The notes under the pieces are model-generated. The model searched no databases. It saw only the letters and a program-made list of their open reading frames with translations, and was not told where the DNA came from. The position numbers and the translations under genes were made by a program. DNA of 64,000 nt from Fusobacterium perfoetens ATCC 29250 (GTDB lineage: Bacteria > Fusobacteriota > Fusobacteriia > Fusobacteriales > Fusobacteriaceae), in NCBI RefSeq assembly GCF_000622245.1, contig NZ_JHXW01000006.1:1-64000 (forward strand), in the 5' to 3' direction. Position 1 is the stretch's first letter, and every line of letters starts with the position of its first letter. Positions 9,158-17,566 of this stretch are shown here, piece after piece.

Positions 9158-9577
9158 GTGGAAAAAGACAATATTTTAATTGATAATCTAATTGATATAT
9201 TGAATAAAAATGAATTATCAGAAATAGATTTTCAAGATAAAGATTTAAAAATAAAAGTAAAAAAAGATATTATTGTTGAAGAAATTGTTGAACAAGAAGA
9301 AATAATTGAAGAATTTTCTAAAGAAGATGATGATTTTATTTATATAAAATCAAATAATATTGGAAAATTCTTCTTCTATGATAAAACAGGTGTTCCTTTA
9401 ATTTCTGTTGGTCAAAATATAAAAATAGGTCAAACTATTGGATTTGTATCTACTGTGGGAATTAAAACTCCTATAAAATCAGAAGTTGCTGGTTATGTTG
9501 AACAAATACTTCTTAAAAATGGTGAAATAACTGATTATGGAAAAAATCTAATAAAATTAAAAAAAGTTCTTGATTAA
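9158..9577 (+). CDS. accB: Biotin carboxyl carrier-like protein lacking the canonical biotinyl-lysine motif
   Basis: AccB carries biotin between the carboxylase and transferase of acetyl-CoA carboxylase. The product (139 aa from the GTG at 9158, preceded by AGGAGG) has the usual short N-terminal segment (LIDNLIDILNKNELSEI), an acidic linker and a biotinyl/lipoyl-type barrel with VGQNIKIGQTIGFV and SEVAGYVEQILLKNGEITDYG. Where other AccB proteins read EAMKM, this one reads STVGIKTPI. The modified Lys aligns with Gly101, and the nearest Lys (103) is not in a Met-Lys-Met turn. The gene is first in an operon with accC. Either carboxylation uses a different carrier, or another Lys is modified, or this is a non-catalytic scaffold. 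Confidence 0.75.
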   Translation: MEKDNILIDNLIDILNKNELSEIDFQDKDLKIKVKKDIIVEEIVEQEEIIEEFSKEDDDFIYIKSNNIGKFFFYDKTGVPLISVGQNIKIGQTIGFVSTVGIKTPIKSEVAGYVEQILLKNGEITDYGKNLIKLKKVLD

Positions 9578-9606
9578 TATTGAATTAAAGTTATGGAGGA
9601 AACAAA

Positions 9607-10947
9607 TTGAAAAAATTACTTATTGCTAATAGAGGGGAAATTGCTGTTAGAATTATAAGGGCTGCTAAAGAATTAGGAATTAAAACAGTTGCTGTTTATT
9701 CAGAAGCTGATAAAAATAGTCTTCATGTAAAAATGGCTGATGAAGCTGTATGTATTGGACCAGCTCCAGCTATTGATTCTTACTTAAAAATACCTAATAT
9801 TATAGCAGCTGCTGAAATAACGGGAGCTGATGCTATACATCCTGGTTATGGATTTTTAGCTGAAAACTATAGATTTGCAAAAATTTGTAGAATACATAAT
9901 CTTATTTATGTAGGACCTAACCATGAATGTATAAAACAAATGGGAGATAAAGCTACAGCTAGACAAAAAGCTATTGAAAATAATGTTCCTGTAACTAATG
10001 GTACTGGAATTATAACTGATATCGAAGCAGCTAAAAAAGAAATTCATGAAAGAATAGGATATCCTGTAATGATAAAAGCCACTGCTGGTGGTGGTGGTAA
10101 AGGAATGAGAATAGCTAGAAATGATAAAGAACTTGAAAAAAATATTGTCGCTGCTCAAAATGAAGCTGAAGCTGCTTTTAATAATCCAGATGTTTTTGTA
10201 GAAAAATATATTGAAAATCCAAAACATATTGAAATTCAAGTTGTTGGAGATAAACATGGAAATATAATTCATCTTGGAGAAAGAAACTGTTCTATTCAAA
10301 GAAGAAACCAAAAACTTATAGAAGAATCTCCATCTTTCAGACTTCCTGAAAAAGTTAGAAAAGCTATGGGAGAAGCTGCTGTAAGATTAGCTAAGTCTAT
10401 TGAATATGATTCAGCTGGTACATTAGAATTCCTTGTTGATGACCAAAATAATTTTTATTTTATGGAAATGAACACAAGAATTCAAGTAGAACATACTGTT
10501 ACTGAAGCTGTTACTGGTTTAGACATAATAAAATTACAAATAAGTTTAGCTGAAGGAGATAGATTAAATATATCTCAAGAAGATATTATTCCTTATGGAC
10601 ATGCTATTGAATGTAGAATAAATGCTGAAGATACTGAGAATGGTTTCATTCCTTGTCCCGGAGTTATAACTAAATATGTTGTTCCTGGAGGAATTGGTAT
10701 AAGAGTTGATTCTCATTCTTATCAAGGGTACGAAATTTCTCCTTACTATGATTCTATGATAGGAAAGCTTATTACTTTTGGTATGGACAGAGATGAAGCA
10801 ATAGCTAGAATGGAAAGAGCTCTTAAAGAATTTGTTATTGAAGGAGTTGAAACAACTATTCCATTCCATTTAAAAGTTTTAAAAAATGAAAACTATTTAA
10901 AAGGAAATATAACTACTGCATTTATTGAAAAGGAATTTGGTTTATAA
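9607..10947 (+). CDS. accC: Biotin carboxylase subunit of acetyl-CoA carboxylase
   Basis: AccC uses ATP and bicarbonate to carboxylate biotin on its carrier protein. The 446-residue protein has the biotin carboxylase N-domain ([16 protein letters not shown]), the ATP-grasp glycine loop [12 protein letters not shown], the motif CSIQRRNQK, the catalytic [18 protein letters not shown] and a C-terminal domain. It is full length (E. coli 449). The start is TTG, with GGAGG 7 nt upstream. It directly follows accB, 29 bases away. The enzyme itself looks intact, in contrast to the odd carrier. The order accB-accC-asp23-nusB resembles that of Bacillus. Confidence 0.95.
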   Translation: MKKLLIANRGEIAVRIIRAAKELGIKTVAVYSEADKNSLHVKMADEAVCIGPAPAIDSYLKIPNIIAAAEITGADAIHPGYGFLAENYRFAKICRIHNLIYVGPNHECIKQMGDKATARQKAIENNVPVTNGTGIITDIEAAKKEIHERIGYPVMIKATAGGGGKGMRIARNDKELEKNIVAAQNEAEAAFNNPDVFVEKYIENPKHIEIQVVGDKHGNIIHLGERNCSIQRRNQKLIEESPSFRLPEKVRKAMGEAAVRLAKSIEYDSAGTLEFLVDDQNNFYFMEMNTRIQVEHTVTEAVTGLDIIKLQISLAEGDRLNISQEDIIPYGHAIECRINAEDTENGFIPCPGVITKYVVPGGIGIRVDSHSYQGYEISPYYDSMIGKLITFGMDRDEAIARMERALKEFVIEGVETTIPFHLKVLKNENYLKGNITTAFIEKEFGL

Positions 10948-10994
10948 CAACGAATAATAACTATAAAATACAATAAATTAAAGGAGGATTTACT

Positions 10995-11378
10995 ATGAGT
11001 AACTTAGGAAATATAAAAATTGCTGATGACGTTGTAAAAACTATAGCAGCAAAAGCTACAGAAGATGTTGAAGGTGTATATAGATTAGCTGGTGGAGTAG
11101 CTGATGAGTTTGGTAAAATTCTTGGTAAAAAAAGAGGAGTTAATGGGATTAAAGTAGAAGTTGGAGAAAAAGAATGTAGTATAGATACTTTCATCATCAT
11201 TAAACATGGATATCCTATATCTGAAGTTGCTAAAAAAGTTCAAGAATCTGTTTTAGAATCTGTTTCTCGTTTAACTGCTTTAAAAGTTATTGAAGTTAAT
11301 GTTTTCGTACAAGATATTAAAATTGAAGATGACAAAAATGCTAAAGAAGAAAATGAAACAGCTGGAGAAATAGAATAA
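10995..11378 (+). CDS. Asp23/Gls24 family protein (YqhY-like)
   Basis: A 127-residue Asp23/Gls24 (DUF322) protein: GNIKIADDVVKTIAAKA, the DVEGVYRLAGG turn, a middle block VNGIKVEVGEKECSID and HGYPISEVAKKVQESV near the end. The family is best known as alkaline-shock proteins in Firmicutes. In Bacillus the acc-linked paralogue YqhY affects acetyl-CoA carboxylase activity. Here it lies in the accBC operon and is followed by a matching membrane anchor, so it probably sits at the membrane next to lipid synthesis. The start has AAGGAGG 7 nt upstream. Confidence 0.85.
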   Translation: MSNLGNIKIADDVVKTIAAKATEDVEGVYRLAGGVADEFGKILGKKRGVNGIKVEVGEKECSIDTFIIIKHGYPISEVAKKVQESVLESVSRLTALKVIEVNVFVQDIKIEDDKNAKEENETAGEIE

Positions 11379-11398
11379 TTTTAAAAGGACGTGATTTT

Positions 11399-11905
11399 AT
11401 GATAAAAAATATTATATTTTTCTTTGCATGGATTGGAATATTCTTATTATCTATGTTTGGAATTATTTACATAGTAAGTCCTGAATTTTTAGTATCATTT
11501 AATATAAATACTCTTATTGGAAATACTTTTATTTTAACTATTTCTATAGTTTACTTTATTATTTCTTTATTTAGATTTATCACTCTTTTCTCACGAACTA
11601 AAGGCTACTCTATTACAAGTTCTCATGGAGAAGTATTAGTATCTACAGAATCTATTAAAAGTATAATCAAAGAAACTTTAGAAGATGATACTGAAATTAA
11701 AAATCTTAAAATTTCTTGTGGTAAAAAAGGTAGACATTATAAAGTAACTCTTTTTATAGATATGAATACTCAAAGAAGTATTGCTGAAAAAAGTTCTGAA
11801 ATTCAACAAAAAGTTAAAGATGAATTATTTAGAAGATTAGAACTTGAAATTCAAATAGTAGAAATTAAAATTTCTAAAGTTTCTATAAAAAATCAAAGTA
11901 ATTAA
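11399..11905 (+). CDS. amaP: AmaP-like alkaline shock membrane anchor protein
   Basis: AmaP anchors Asp23 to the membrane. This 168-residue protein has two N-terminal membrane segments (about residues 3-26 and 40-63). The cytoplasmic domain (residues 70-160) is Asp23-like in its strand pattern: SSHGEVLVSTESIKSIIKETL, NLKISCGKKGRHYKVTLFIDM, EIQQKVKDELFRRL. Start follows AAAAGGACG. It lies 20 bases after asp23 and before a DUF2273 membrane protein, the usual trio in Firmicutes, which supports a physical complex with the acc-linked Asp23 protein. Confidence 0.75.
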   Translation: MIKNIIFFFAWIGIFLLSMFGIIYIVSPEFLVSFNINTLIGNTFILTISIVYFIISLFRFITLFSRTKGYSITSSHGEVLVSTESIKSIIKETLEDDTEIKNLKISCGKKGRHYKVTLFIDMNTQRSIAEKSSEIQQKVKDELFRRLELEIQIVEIKISKVSIKNQSN

Positions 11906-11931
11906 TGAATAAAAATTTGTGGGGTGATTAA

Positions 11932-12162
11932 ATGCTTGAAGAATTTATATATTCTTTAATAGAAAATAGAAAGAAAATATTTTGGGGAGCAGTATTTTTT
12001 GTAATCTCCATATTATTTATTGCTTTCGGTTTATTCTCTACAATTTTTATTGTTGTAATGACTATTATTGGATATCACTTTGGAGATATGGATAATAAAA
12101 ATATAATAGTAAAACTAAAAAATATGCTAACAAATTTACTTAACAAAATAGATACAAATTAA
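11932..12162 (+). CDS. DUF2273-like small membrane protein
   Basis: A 76-residue protein with two close hydrophobic segments (about 17-37 and 37-57) forming a hairpin, ending in an amphipathic tail (VKLKNMLTNLLNKID). The pattern KKIFWGAVFFVISILFI, then FGLF and VVMTIIGYHFG, fits DUF2273 proteins found beside Asp23 and AmaP. The biochemical role is unknown. The Shine-Dalgarno is GGGGTGA. It lies 26 bases after amaP and 15 before nusB. Confidence 0.7.
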   Translation: MLEEFIYSLIENRKKIFWGAVFFVISILFIAFGLFSTIFIVVMTIIGYHFGDMDNKNIIVKLKNMLTNLLNKIDTN

Positions 12163-12177
12163 TATAAAGGGGTAAAA

Positions 12178-12579
12178 ATGACTAGAAAAGCTGCTAGAGA
12201 GCAATTATTCAAATTAATATTTGAAGCAGAATTAAAAGAAACTTCTTTAAATGAAATTTTTAATTCTTTTTTAAAAAGAGTTTCTGAAGAAGAAATAGAA
12301 ATTAGTGAAGAATCTTTAAATTTTATAAAAAAATATGCTTTAGGTATTTCTGAACATTCTGATGAAATACTTAAAAAAATTGAAAATACTATGGAAGGTT
12401 GGAGTTTTGAAAGAATAGGAAACATTGAAAAGGCTCTTTTAAAAGGTGCTGTATATGAACTTTCTTATGAAAATACTCCTAAAGAAATAGTTATAAATGA
12501 AACTGTTGAACTTGCTAAAAAATATGGAGACACTAAATCTTCTGAATTTTTAAATGGTGTATTAGCAAAATTTGTATAA
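12178..12579 (+). CDS. nusB: Transcription antitermination factor NusB
   Basis: NusB, with NusE (S10), binds boxA RNA to make RNA polymerase resistant to termination on rRNA operons. The 133-residue helical protein has the family's opening TRKAAREQLFKLIFEAE, the central helix region GWSFERIGNIEKALLKGAVYEL and the conserved PKEIVINETVELAKKYG...FLNGVLAKF close. It is full length. It is the last gene of the acc operon, before a strong terminator. NusA is encoded at 45630. Confidence 0.95.
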   Translation: MTRKAAREQLFKLIFEAELKETSLNEIFNSFLKRVSEEEIEISEESLNFIKKYALGISEHSDEILKKIENTMEGWSFERIGNIEKALLKGAVYELSYENTPKEIVINETVELAKKYGDTKSSEFLNGVLAKFV

Positions 12580-12584
12580 AAATA

Positions 12585-12625
12585 AAGGGTTGTTACTAAA
12601 AATATTGTAATAACCCTTTTTGTTT
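12585..12625 (+). terminator. Intrinsic terminator after nusB
   Basis: A 13-bp stem AAAGGGTTGTTAC (12585-12597) / GTAATAACCCTTT (12607-12619), containing one G-U pair, is followed by TTTTGTTTTTT. It also lies just beyond the end of the converging MATE gene and may stop transcripts from both sides. Confidence 0.88.
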
Positions 12626-12634
12626 TTTAATTTT

Positions 12635-13966
12635 TTATATAAATTTTTTATCTTTCCACTTTCCACTTTTCCATCTAAGTAACATTGCTATTCCTCTAAA
12701 CCATTCATCAGCTGCATTGGCTACCCAAATTCCTACAAGTCCCCAACCTAATTTTAAACCAAAAATATATGAAAAAGGAACTGCTACTATAAAAATAAAT
12801 ATTATTCCCATAAACATTGGAAATTTTATATCTCCAGCTGCATGAAGTGAATTTATTATTACTATATTAAAAACCCTTCCTACTTCTAAAACTATCATAA
12901 GTGGAAAAACTTTTAAAGAAGCTTCTAAAATCTCCTGATTATCTGTAAATATTCTCATTATTTGACTTCTCATAGCCCATACTATAACTGTTACAACAAA
13001 AGCTAAAAATATTGAAATATATAAGCTTCTAAAACATTTTTTATATGCTTCATCTGTTTCTCCAGCCCCTACAAGTTGTCCTACTTGAATAGCTGTTCCA
13101 TGTCCTAATGCTATAGAAAATGTCATTATAAAATTAGCTAAAAGCATTAAATAAGTACGAGAAGTTATCATAACTGTTCCCATAGTATTTATCATTGACA
13201 TTATTATAAGTTGTCCTACATTCCAAGCTAAATTTTCACCAGCTGTTGGAATACCTATTGATAAAATATTTTTTATTACATGGAATGGAAATGGTTTTAA
13301 GAATTTTTTTCTAAACTTAAATTTGCAATAGTGACTCATAACTAAAAATCCTACCACACAACCAATAGCCCTTGAAACTACTGTAGATATTCCAACTCCT
13401 GTAGGTCCTAATATTGGCATTCCAAACCAACCAAAAATAAACATTCCATTACCAAAAATATTTAATAAATTTACTCCCATATTTACAAATAACATTTGCT
13501 TTGGATTTCCATGGCTTTTCATCACAGCTCCACAAGTAAGAGTCACAGCTTGAAATATACACATTCCACCAACTAATTTAAAATAAGTTTTACCTATTCC
13601 TATAAGCTCTAAAGGTAATTTTATTTTCTCTAAAATAAATTGTGAAAATCCAAAATATATTCCTCCTAATAATAAACCTAATACTAAATTTACTATTAAA
13701 GAAACTGTTATTACTTCTTGAACCTTTTTCTTATTTTTAGCTCCTATAAATTGAGCACAAAGAATAGTAGTAGCCAAATTTACAAACCCAAAAATAACAT
13801 TTTGAATATTTAAAACTTGACTTATTCCCCCTACAGCTCCTACAGCAGCATCACTATAATGTTTTAACATTATAGTATCTATATTTCCTACTATAGTTAC
13901 AAGAAGTAATTCTAAAAAAATAGGGATTGTTAAAGATACCAAAGATTTTATTTTTATTTTACTCAT
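12635..13966 (-). CDS. MATE family multidrug/cation antiporter
   Basis: The 443-residue protein is a multispanning exporter of the MATE family (NorM/DinF-like), which expels organic cations or drugs against Na+ or H+. It has about 12 hydrophobic segments in two similar halves. Family signatures are TIPIFLELLLVTIVGNIDTIML in the first helix, FVNLATTILCAQFIGA, and GTAIQVGQLVGAGETDEAYK at the start of the second half. It is full length. It follows the aminotransferase in the same direction but behind a hairpin terminator, so it is expressed by read-through or from its own weak promoter. The substrate cannot be read from sequence. Confidence 0.9.
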   Translation of the reverse strand: MSKIKIKSLVSLTIPIFLELLLVTIVGNIDTIMLKHYSDAAVGAVGGISQVLNIQNVIFGFVNLATTILCAQFIGAKNKKKVQEVITVSLIVNLVLGLLLGGIYFGFSQFILEKIKLPLELIGIGKTYFKLVGGMCIFQAVTLTCGAVMKSHGNPKQMLFVNMGVNLLNIFGNGMFIFGWFGMPILGPTGVGISTVVSRAIGCVVGFLVMSHYCKFKFRKKFLKPFPFHVIKNILSIGIPTAGENLAWNVGQLIIMSMINTMGTVMITSRTYLMLLANFIMTFSIALGHGTAIQVGQLVGAGETDEAYKKCFRSLYISIFLAFVVTVIVWAMRSQIMRIFTDNQEILEASLKVFPLMIVLEVGRVFNIVIINSLHAAGDIKFPMFMGIIFIFIVAVPFSYIFGLKLGWGLVGIWVANAADEWFRGIAMLLRWKSGKWKDKKFI

Positions 13967-13990
13967 TTTTTCTCCTAAATTTTATTATTC

Positions 13991-14024
13991 AAAAAAAATA
14001 AGGATTACTCCTTTGAGTATCCTC
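13991..14024 (-). terminator. Terminator at the end of the lysine/DAP operon
   Basis: On the minus strand AGGATACTC (14015-14023) pairs with GAGTAATCCT (14001-14010) with one bulged A and an AAAG loop, followed by TATTTTTTTT. It separates the aminotransferase from the MATE gene. Confidence 0.75.
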
Positions 14025-14085
14025 ATTTTTTATTTTCCATAGATAATTTTATCAAAAAAATTATTTTTATTCAAGATATTTAAAA

Positions 14086-15228
14086 TTATTTTTTATGATT
14101 TTCTACATATGTTTTTAATCTTTCTAAAGCTACTCCTAACCTATCAATTTCAGAAACTAAAGAAATTCTAAAATAATTTTCTAGTCCAAAAGATATTCCA
14201 GGTACTAAAGCTACTTGAACTTCTTTTAATACATCCATTGCAAAATCAAAAGAGTTTAAATCTGATATACTTGAATAATCAGCAAATATATAGAAAGCTC
14301 CTTTAGGTTTTACAACTTTAAATCCTAATTTAGAAAGTCCTTCAGCCATAAATTCAGCTCTTTCTTTATAGATTTTTCTTACATGTGACCTATCAGAATA
14401 TTTTGTTAAAGCTGACTCAGCTGCTGCTATTGATACAGCCATTGGTGAACTTAAAGTAAATAATGTTGTATTTAAGAATGGTTTTCTATATTCTAATGGT
14501 AATATTGTATAACCTATTCTCCATCCTGTCATTGAGTGAGATTTTGAAAATCCATTTATTATTATTAACTTATCTTTTATTTTATCAAAACTTGCAAATG
14601 ATGTAAATTTACCAAAAGAAAGTTCACTATAAATTTCATCAGCTACTACAAATATATCTTTATTAGCTAAATAATTAATAATATTATTTATTTCTTCATA
14701 ATCCATTACATTTCCAGATGGATTACAAGGGTTACAGAATAAAACTATTTTTGTTTTATCTGTAATATATTTTTCTAAAAGTTCTGGTGTTACTTTGAAG
14801 TCTGTTTTAGATATGTCAACAAATACAGGTTTAGCATAACACATTTCTATCATTGGTAGATATCCAGCATAAAATGGAACAAAAACAATTACTTCATCAT
14901 CCACATTTAAAAGTGCTCTAAAACATGAAGATATAGCTTCTGAAGCTCCAACATTAACTATTACATTATCAGCTACAAATGAGCTTCCATATTTTTTATT
15001 ATAATAATCTGCAATAGTTTTTCTAATTTCTGGCCCTCCTCCTGTTGGTGGATAACCTAATTTATGTGTTAAAGCATAATTACAAGCGTCTTCTACTATT
15101 CCTTTTTCTGTAAGTATATCTGGTTCTCCTATAGTTAAATCAATAGAATTTTTATATTTTCTAGATTCTTCATTAAGTAATCTGATTAAAGAATACTTAA
15201 GTTTTGCTACATTCTGGTTTATTACCAT
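14086..15228 (-). CDS. patA: PLP-dependent aminotransferase, probable N-acetyl-LL-diaminopimelate aminotransferase
   Basis: A class I/II aminotransferase of 380 residues. The PLP lysine sits in GFSKSHSMTGWRIGY near residue 230. Other marks are NPCNPSGN, VADEIYSELSFG and the C-terminal YFRISLVSE arginine. It closes the lysC-asd-dapA-dapB-dapH operon. From that context I infer it converts N-acetyl-2-amino-6-oxopimelate to N-acetyl-LL-2,6-diaminopimelate using glutamate (PatA/DapX role). By sequence alone it could be another aspartate-type aminotransferase. The gap to dapH is 28 bases. Confidence 0.8.
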   Translation of the reverse strand: MVINQNVAKLKYSLIRLLNEESRKYKNSIDLTIGEPDILTEKGIVEDACNYALTHKLGYPPTGGGPEIRKTIADYYNKKYGSSFVADNVIVNVGASEAISSCFRALLNVDDEVIVFVPFYAGYLPMIEMCYAKPVFVDISKTDFKVTPELLEKYITDKTKIVLFCNPCNPSGNVMDYEEINNIINYLANKDIFVVADEIYSELSFGKFTSFASFDKIKDKLIIINGFSKSHSMTGWRIGYTILPLEYRKPFLNTTLFTLSSPMAVSIAAAESALTKYSDRSHVRKIYKERAEFMAEGLSKLGFKVVKPKGAFYIFADYSSISDLNSFDFAMDVLKEVQVALVPGISFGLENYFRISLVSEIDRLGVALERLKTYVENHKK

Positions 15229-15256
15229 AAATAAAACTCCTCCTACATTTTGTTTT

Positions 15257-15961
15257 TTATTTTCTTAAATCATCAACTAATTGAGTTTTTTCTAATGTTT
15301 TTTCATCAACAGTTTTTATAACTCTAGCTGGATTCCCTGTTACTACAGCTCCTGCTGGTACATCTTCTATTACTACAGCCCCTGCTCCAACAACAGCTCC
15401 TTTTCCAATTCTAACACCTTCTATAACAACAGCATTAGCTCCAATTAAAACTCCATCTTCTACTATAACAGGTGTTGCTGAAGGTGGTTCAACTACTCCA
15501 GCTAATACAGCTCCTGCTCCTATGTGACAATTTTTTCCAACAGTAGCTCTTCCTCCTAATACAGCTCCCATATCTATCATTGTTCCATCTCCAATAATAG
15601 CTCCTATATTAATAACTGCTCCCATCATTATAACTGCATTGTCACCTATTGTAACTTTATCTCTTATTATTGCTCCTGGCTCTATTCTAGCATTGATATT
15701 TCTTATATCAAGCATAGGAACTCCAGAATTTCTTCTGTCATTTTCTATATATACATCTTTTATAGTTTTTTTATTATTTTCTAATATTTTTTCTATTTCT
15801 GTTGATTCTCCTATAATTATATAAGAACCATCACCTTTAAAAACTTTAGCTGAAGTTTCTAAATTATTTAATTCTCCGTTTATATAAGCTTTAACAGGTG
15901 TTTTTTTAGTAGAATTTTTTATAAATGCTATTATTTCTTCTGCTGTATTTACTCCGTTCAT
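15257..15961 (-). CDS. dapH: 2,3,4,5-tetrahydropyridine-2,6-dicarboxylate N-acetyltransferase
   Basis: DapH acetylates tetrahydrodipicolinate with acetyl-CoA, the first step of the acetylase branch to diaminopimelate. The 234-residue protein has the N-terminal domain ([22 protein letters not shown]). A left-handed beta-helix of hexapeptide repeats follows from about residue 85 ([21 protein letters not shown] and onward) and ends with [14 protein letters not shown]. Length and the [12 protein letters not shown] entry match DapH rather than succinyl-type DapD. It lies between dapB and the aminotransferase in the lysine-regulated operon. Confidence 0.93.
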   Translation of the reverse strand: MNGVNTAEEIIAFIKNSTKKTPVKAYINGELNNLETSAKVFKGDGSYIIIGESTEIEKILENNKKTIKDVYIENDRRNSGVPMLDIRNINARIEPGAIIRDKVTIGDNAVIMMGAVINIGAIIGDGTMIDMGAVLGGRATVGKNCHIGAGAVLAGVVEPPSATPVIVEDGVLIGANAVVIEGVRIGKGAVVGAGAVVIEDVPAGAVVTGNPARVIKTVDEKTLEKTQLVDDLRK

Positions 15962-15973
15962 CTGTCCTCCTAA

Positions 15974-16678
15974 TTATAAATTACTAAATATATCTTTCAT
16001 GCTGTAAAGACCTGGCTCTTTTCCTACAAGAAATTTTGCAGCTTTAATAGCTCCCATTCCAAATATTTTTTTAGAAAGAGCTGTATGTTTTATCTCTATT
16101 ATTTCATCATTTCCACAAAATAAAACAGAATGTTCTCCAACTATTGTTCCACCTCTAACAACATGAACTCCTATTTCATTTTCTTCTCTTTTTTTAATTC
16201 CTTCTCTTCCATAAACTCTTTCCATTTTTTCAGAACAACCTTTTTCTATAACTTCTAACATAGTTTTTGCTGTTCCACTAGGAGAGTCAACTTTTTTATT
16301 ATGATGTTTTTCTATAAGTTCTATATCATAATTTCCATATAAAATTGGAACTATCCTTTCTAATATATCTTGCATTAAATTTACACCTAAAGACATATTA
16401 GAAGATATTAAGATAGGAATTTTTTTAGAAGTTTCTTTTATTTTTTCTAAAACTTCATCAGAGTATCCTGTAGTAGCTATTACTAAAGGAATTCTATTTT
16501 TTTCTGAATAATTTAATAAACTTTCTAATCTAGAAAAATGAGAAAAATCTATAATGACATCTCCTTTTTCTGTTGTAAGTTCATCAGCAAAACCTGTAAT
16601 TTTTATCTCTTTATCTTGAAAAGCTAAGTCTGAAACTACTGTTCCCATAGCTCCTGTTCCATGTATAATTAACTCCAT
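15974..16678 (-). CDS. dapB: 4-hydroxy-tetrahydrodipicolinate reductase
   Basis: DapB reduces the DapA product to tetrahydrodipicolinate with NAD(P)H. The 234-residue protein has a shortened nucleotide-binding start (IIHGTGAMGTVVSDL). It then has VIDFSH, the active-site ELIEKHHNKKVDSPSGTA (catalytic His, then Lys and the substrate-binding SGT) and a closing ARAA-like SMKDIF segment. Most DapB proteins are ~250-270 residues; this compact form is also seen in other anaerobes. Its start overlaps the end of dapA by 10 bases, so translation is coupled. Confidence 0.93.
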   Translation of the reverse strand: MELIIHGTGAMGTVVSDLAFQDKEIKITGFADELTTEKGDVIIDFSHFSRLESLLNYSEKNRIPLVIATTGYSDEVLEKIKETSKKIPILISSNMSLGVNLMQDILERIVPILYGNYDIELIEKHHNKKVDSPSGTAKTMLEVIEKGCSEKMERVYGREGIKKREENEIGVHVVRGGTIVGEHSVLFCGNDEIIEIKHTALSKKIFGMGAIKAAKFLVGKEPGLYSMKDIFSNL

Positions 16679-17556
16679 TTTTTTACCTCATGTCTTTCTA
16701 TTATTCCATATAATTTTTCTTTATTTTCTTGATACATTTCTCCTAGAGGTAATCTACATTGACCAACTTCATATCCTAAATAATTCATTGCCTCTTTTAC
16801 AGGAACTGGATTTGTTTCTATAAACATTCCATTAGATAATTCATTATATCCTAGTTGTAATCTACAAGCTTCTTTTATATCACCTTTTAAAAAGCTCATT
16901 ACCATATTATGAATAGTTTCAGGAATAATATTAGCTGATACAGATATCACTCCTTTTCCTCCTACTGATAAAATAGGAACTGTTAAATCATCATTTCCTG
17001 AATATATATCAAGTTCTGGAACTTGTCTTGCTACTTCTGTAGTATAAGACATATTTCCACTAGCCTCTTTTATAGCTACAATATTTTCAATACAAGCTAA
17101 TCTTTTTAAAAGATTTATAGATAAGTTTACACCAGTTCTACCAGGTACATTATACAATATTATTGGTAATTTTACAACTGAGGCTATTGATTTATAGTGT
17201 TCATATATTCCATTTTCATTTCCTTTATTATAGTAAGGAGTAACTACTAATAGAGCATCTACGCCTAATTCTTCAACTTTTTTACTAAATTCCACAGCAG
17301 TTTTTGTACAGTTAGAACCTGTTCCAGCTATTACTGGTATTCTTTTATTAATTTTTTCTACAGTGAATTTTATAACTTCTAATCTCTCTTCCTCTGTCAT
17401 TGTTGAAGCTTCTCCTGTAGTTCCAACTACAACTATAGCATCAGTTTTATTTTCTACATGAAATTCTAATAATTCCTCTAATTTTTTATAATTTACTTGA
17501 TTATCATTTGTAAATGGTGTTACTAGGGCTACCCCTGAACCTGTAAAAATTGACAT
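16669..17556 (-). CDS. dapA: 4-hydroxy-tetrahydrodipicolinate synthase
   Basis: DapA condenses pyruvate with aspartate semialdehyde through a Schiff base. The 295-residue TIM barrel has GTTGEASTM (about 45-53), Tyr135 in ILYNVPGRTG and the Schiff-base Lys163 in VAIKEASGN. The length is standard. It lies 10 bases after asd, the enzyme that makes its substrate, and overlaps dapB. Regulation is by the lysine riboswitch at the head of the operon. Confidence 0.96.
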   Translation of the reverse strand: MSIFTGSGVALVTPFTNDNQVNYKKLEELLEFHVENKTDAIVVVGTTGEASTMTEEERLEVIKFTVEKINKRIPVIAGTGSNCTKTAVEFSKKVEELGVDALLVVTPYYNKGNENGIYEHYKSIASVVKLPIILYNVPGRTGVNLSINLLKRLACIENIVAIKEASGNMSYTTEVARQVPELDIYSGNDDLTVPILSVGGKGVISVSANIIPETIHNMVMSFLKGDIKEACRLQLGYNELSNGMFIETNPVPVKEAMNYLGYEVGQCRLPLGEMYQENKEKLYGIIERHEVKKWS

Positions 17557-17566
17557 TTTTTTCTCC

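Noticed and set aside
9856-10311. Antisense open frames inside accC, infB, tig, clpX and others
   Set aside because: They lie opposite well-conserved genes, lack ribosome-binding sites and encode Ser/Phe/Tyr-rich low-complexity peptides.
9607-10947. AccC defective because RRHQK reads RRNQK
   Set aside because: Asn at this position also occurs in other biotin carboxylases as far as I recall, and all other active-site motifs are intact.
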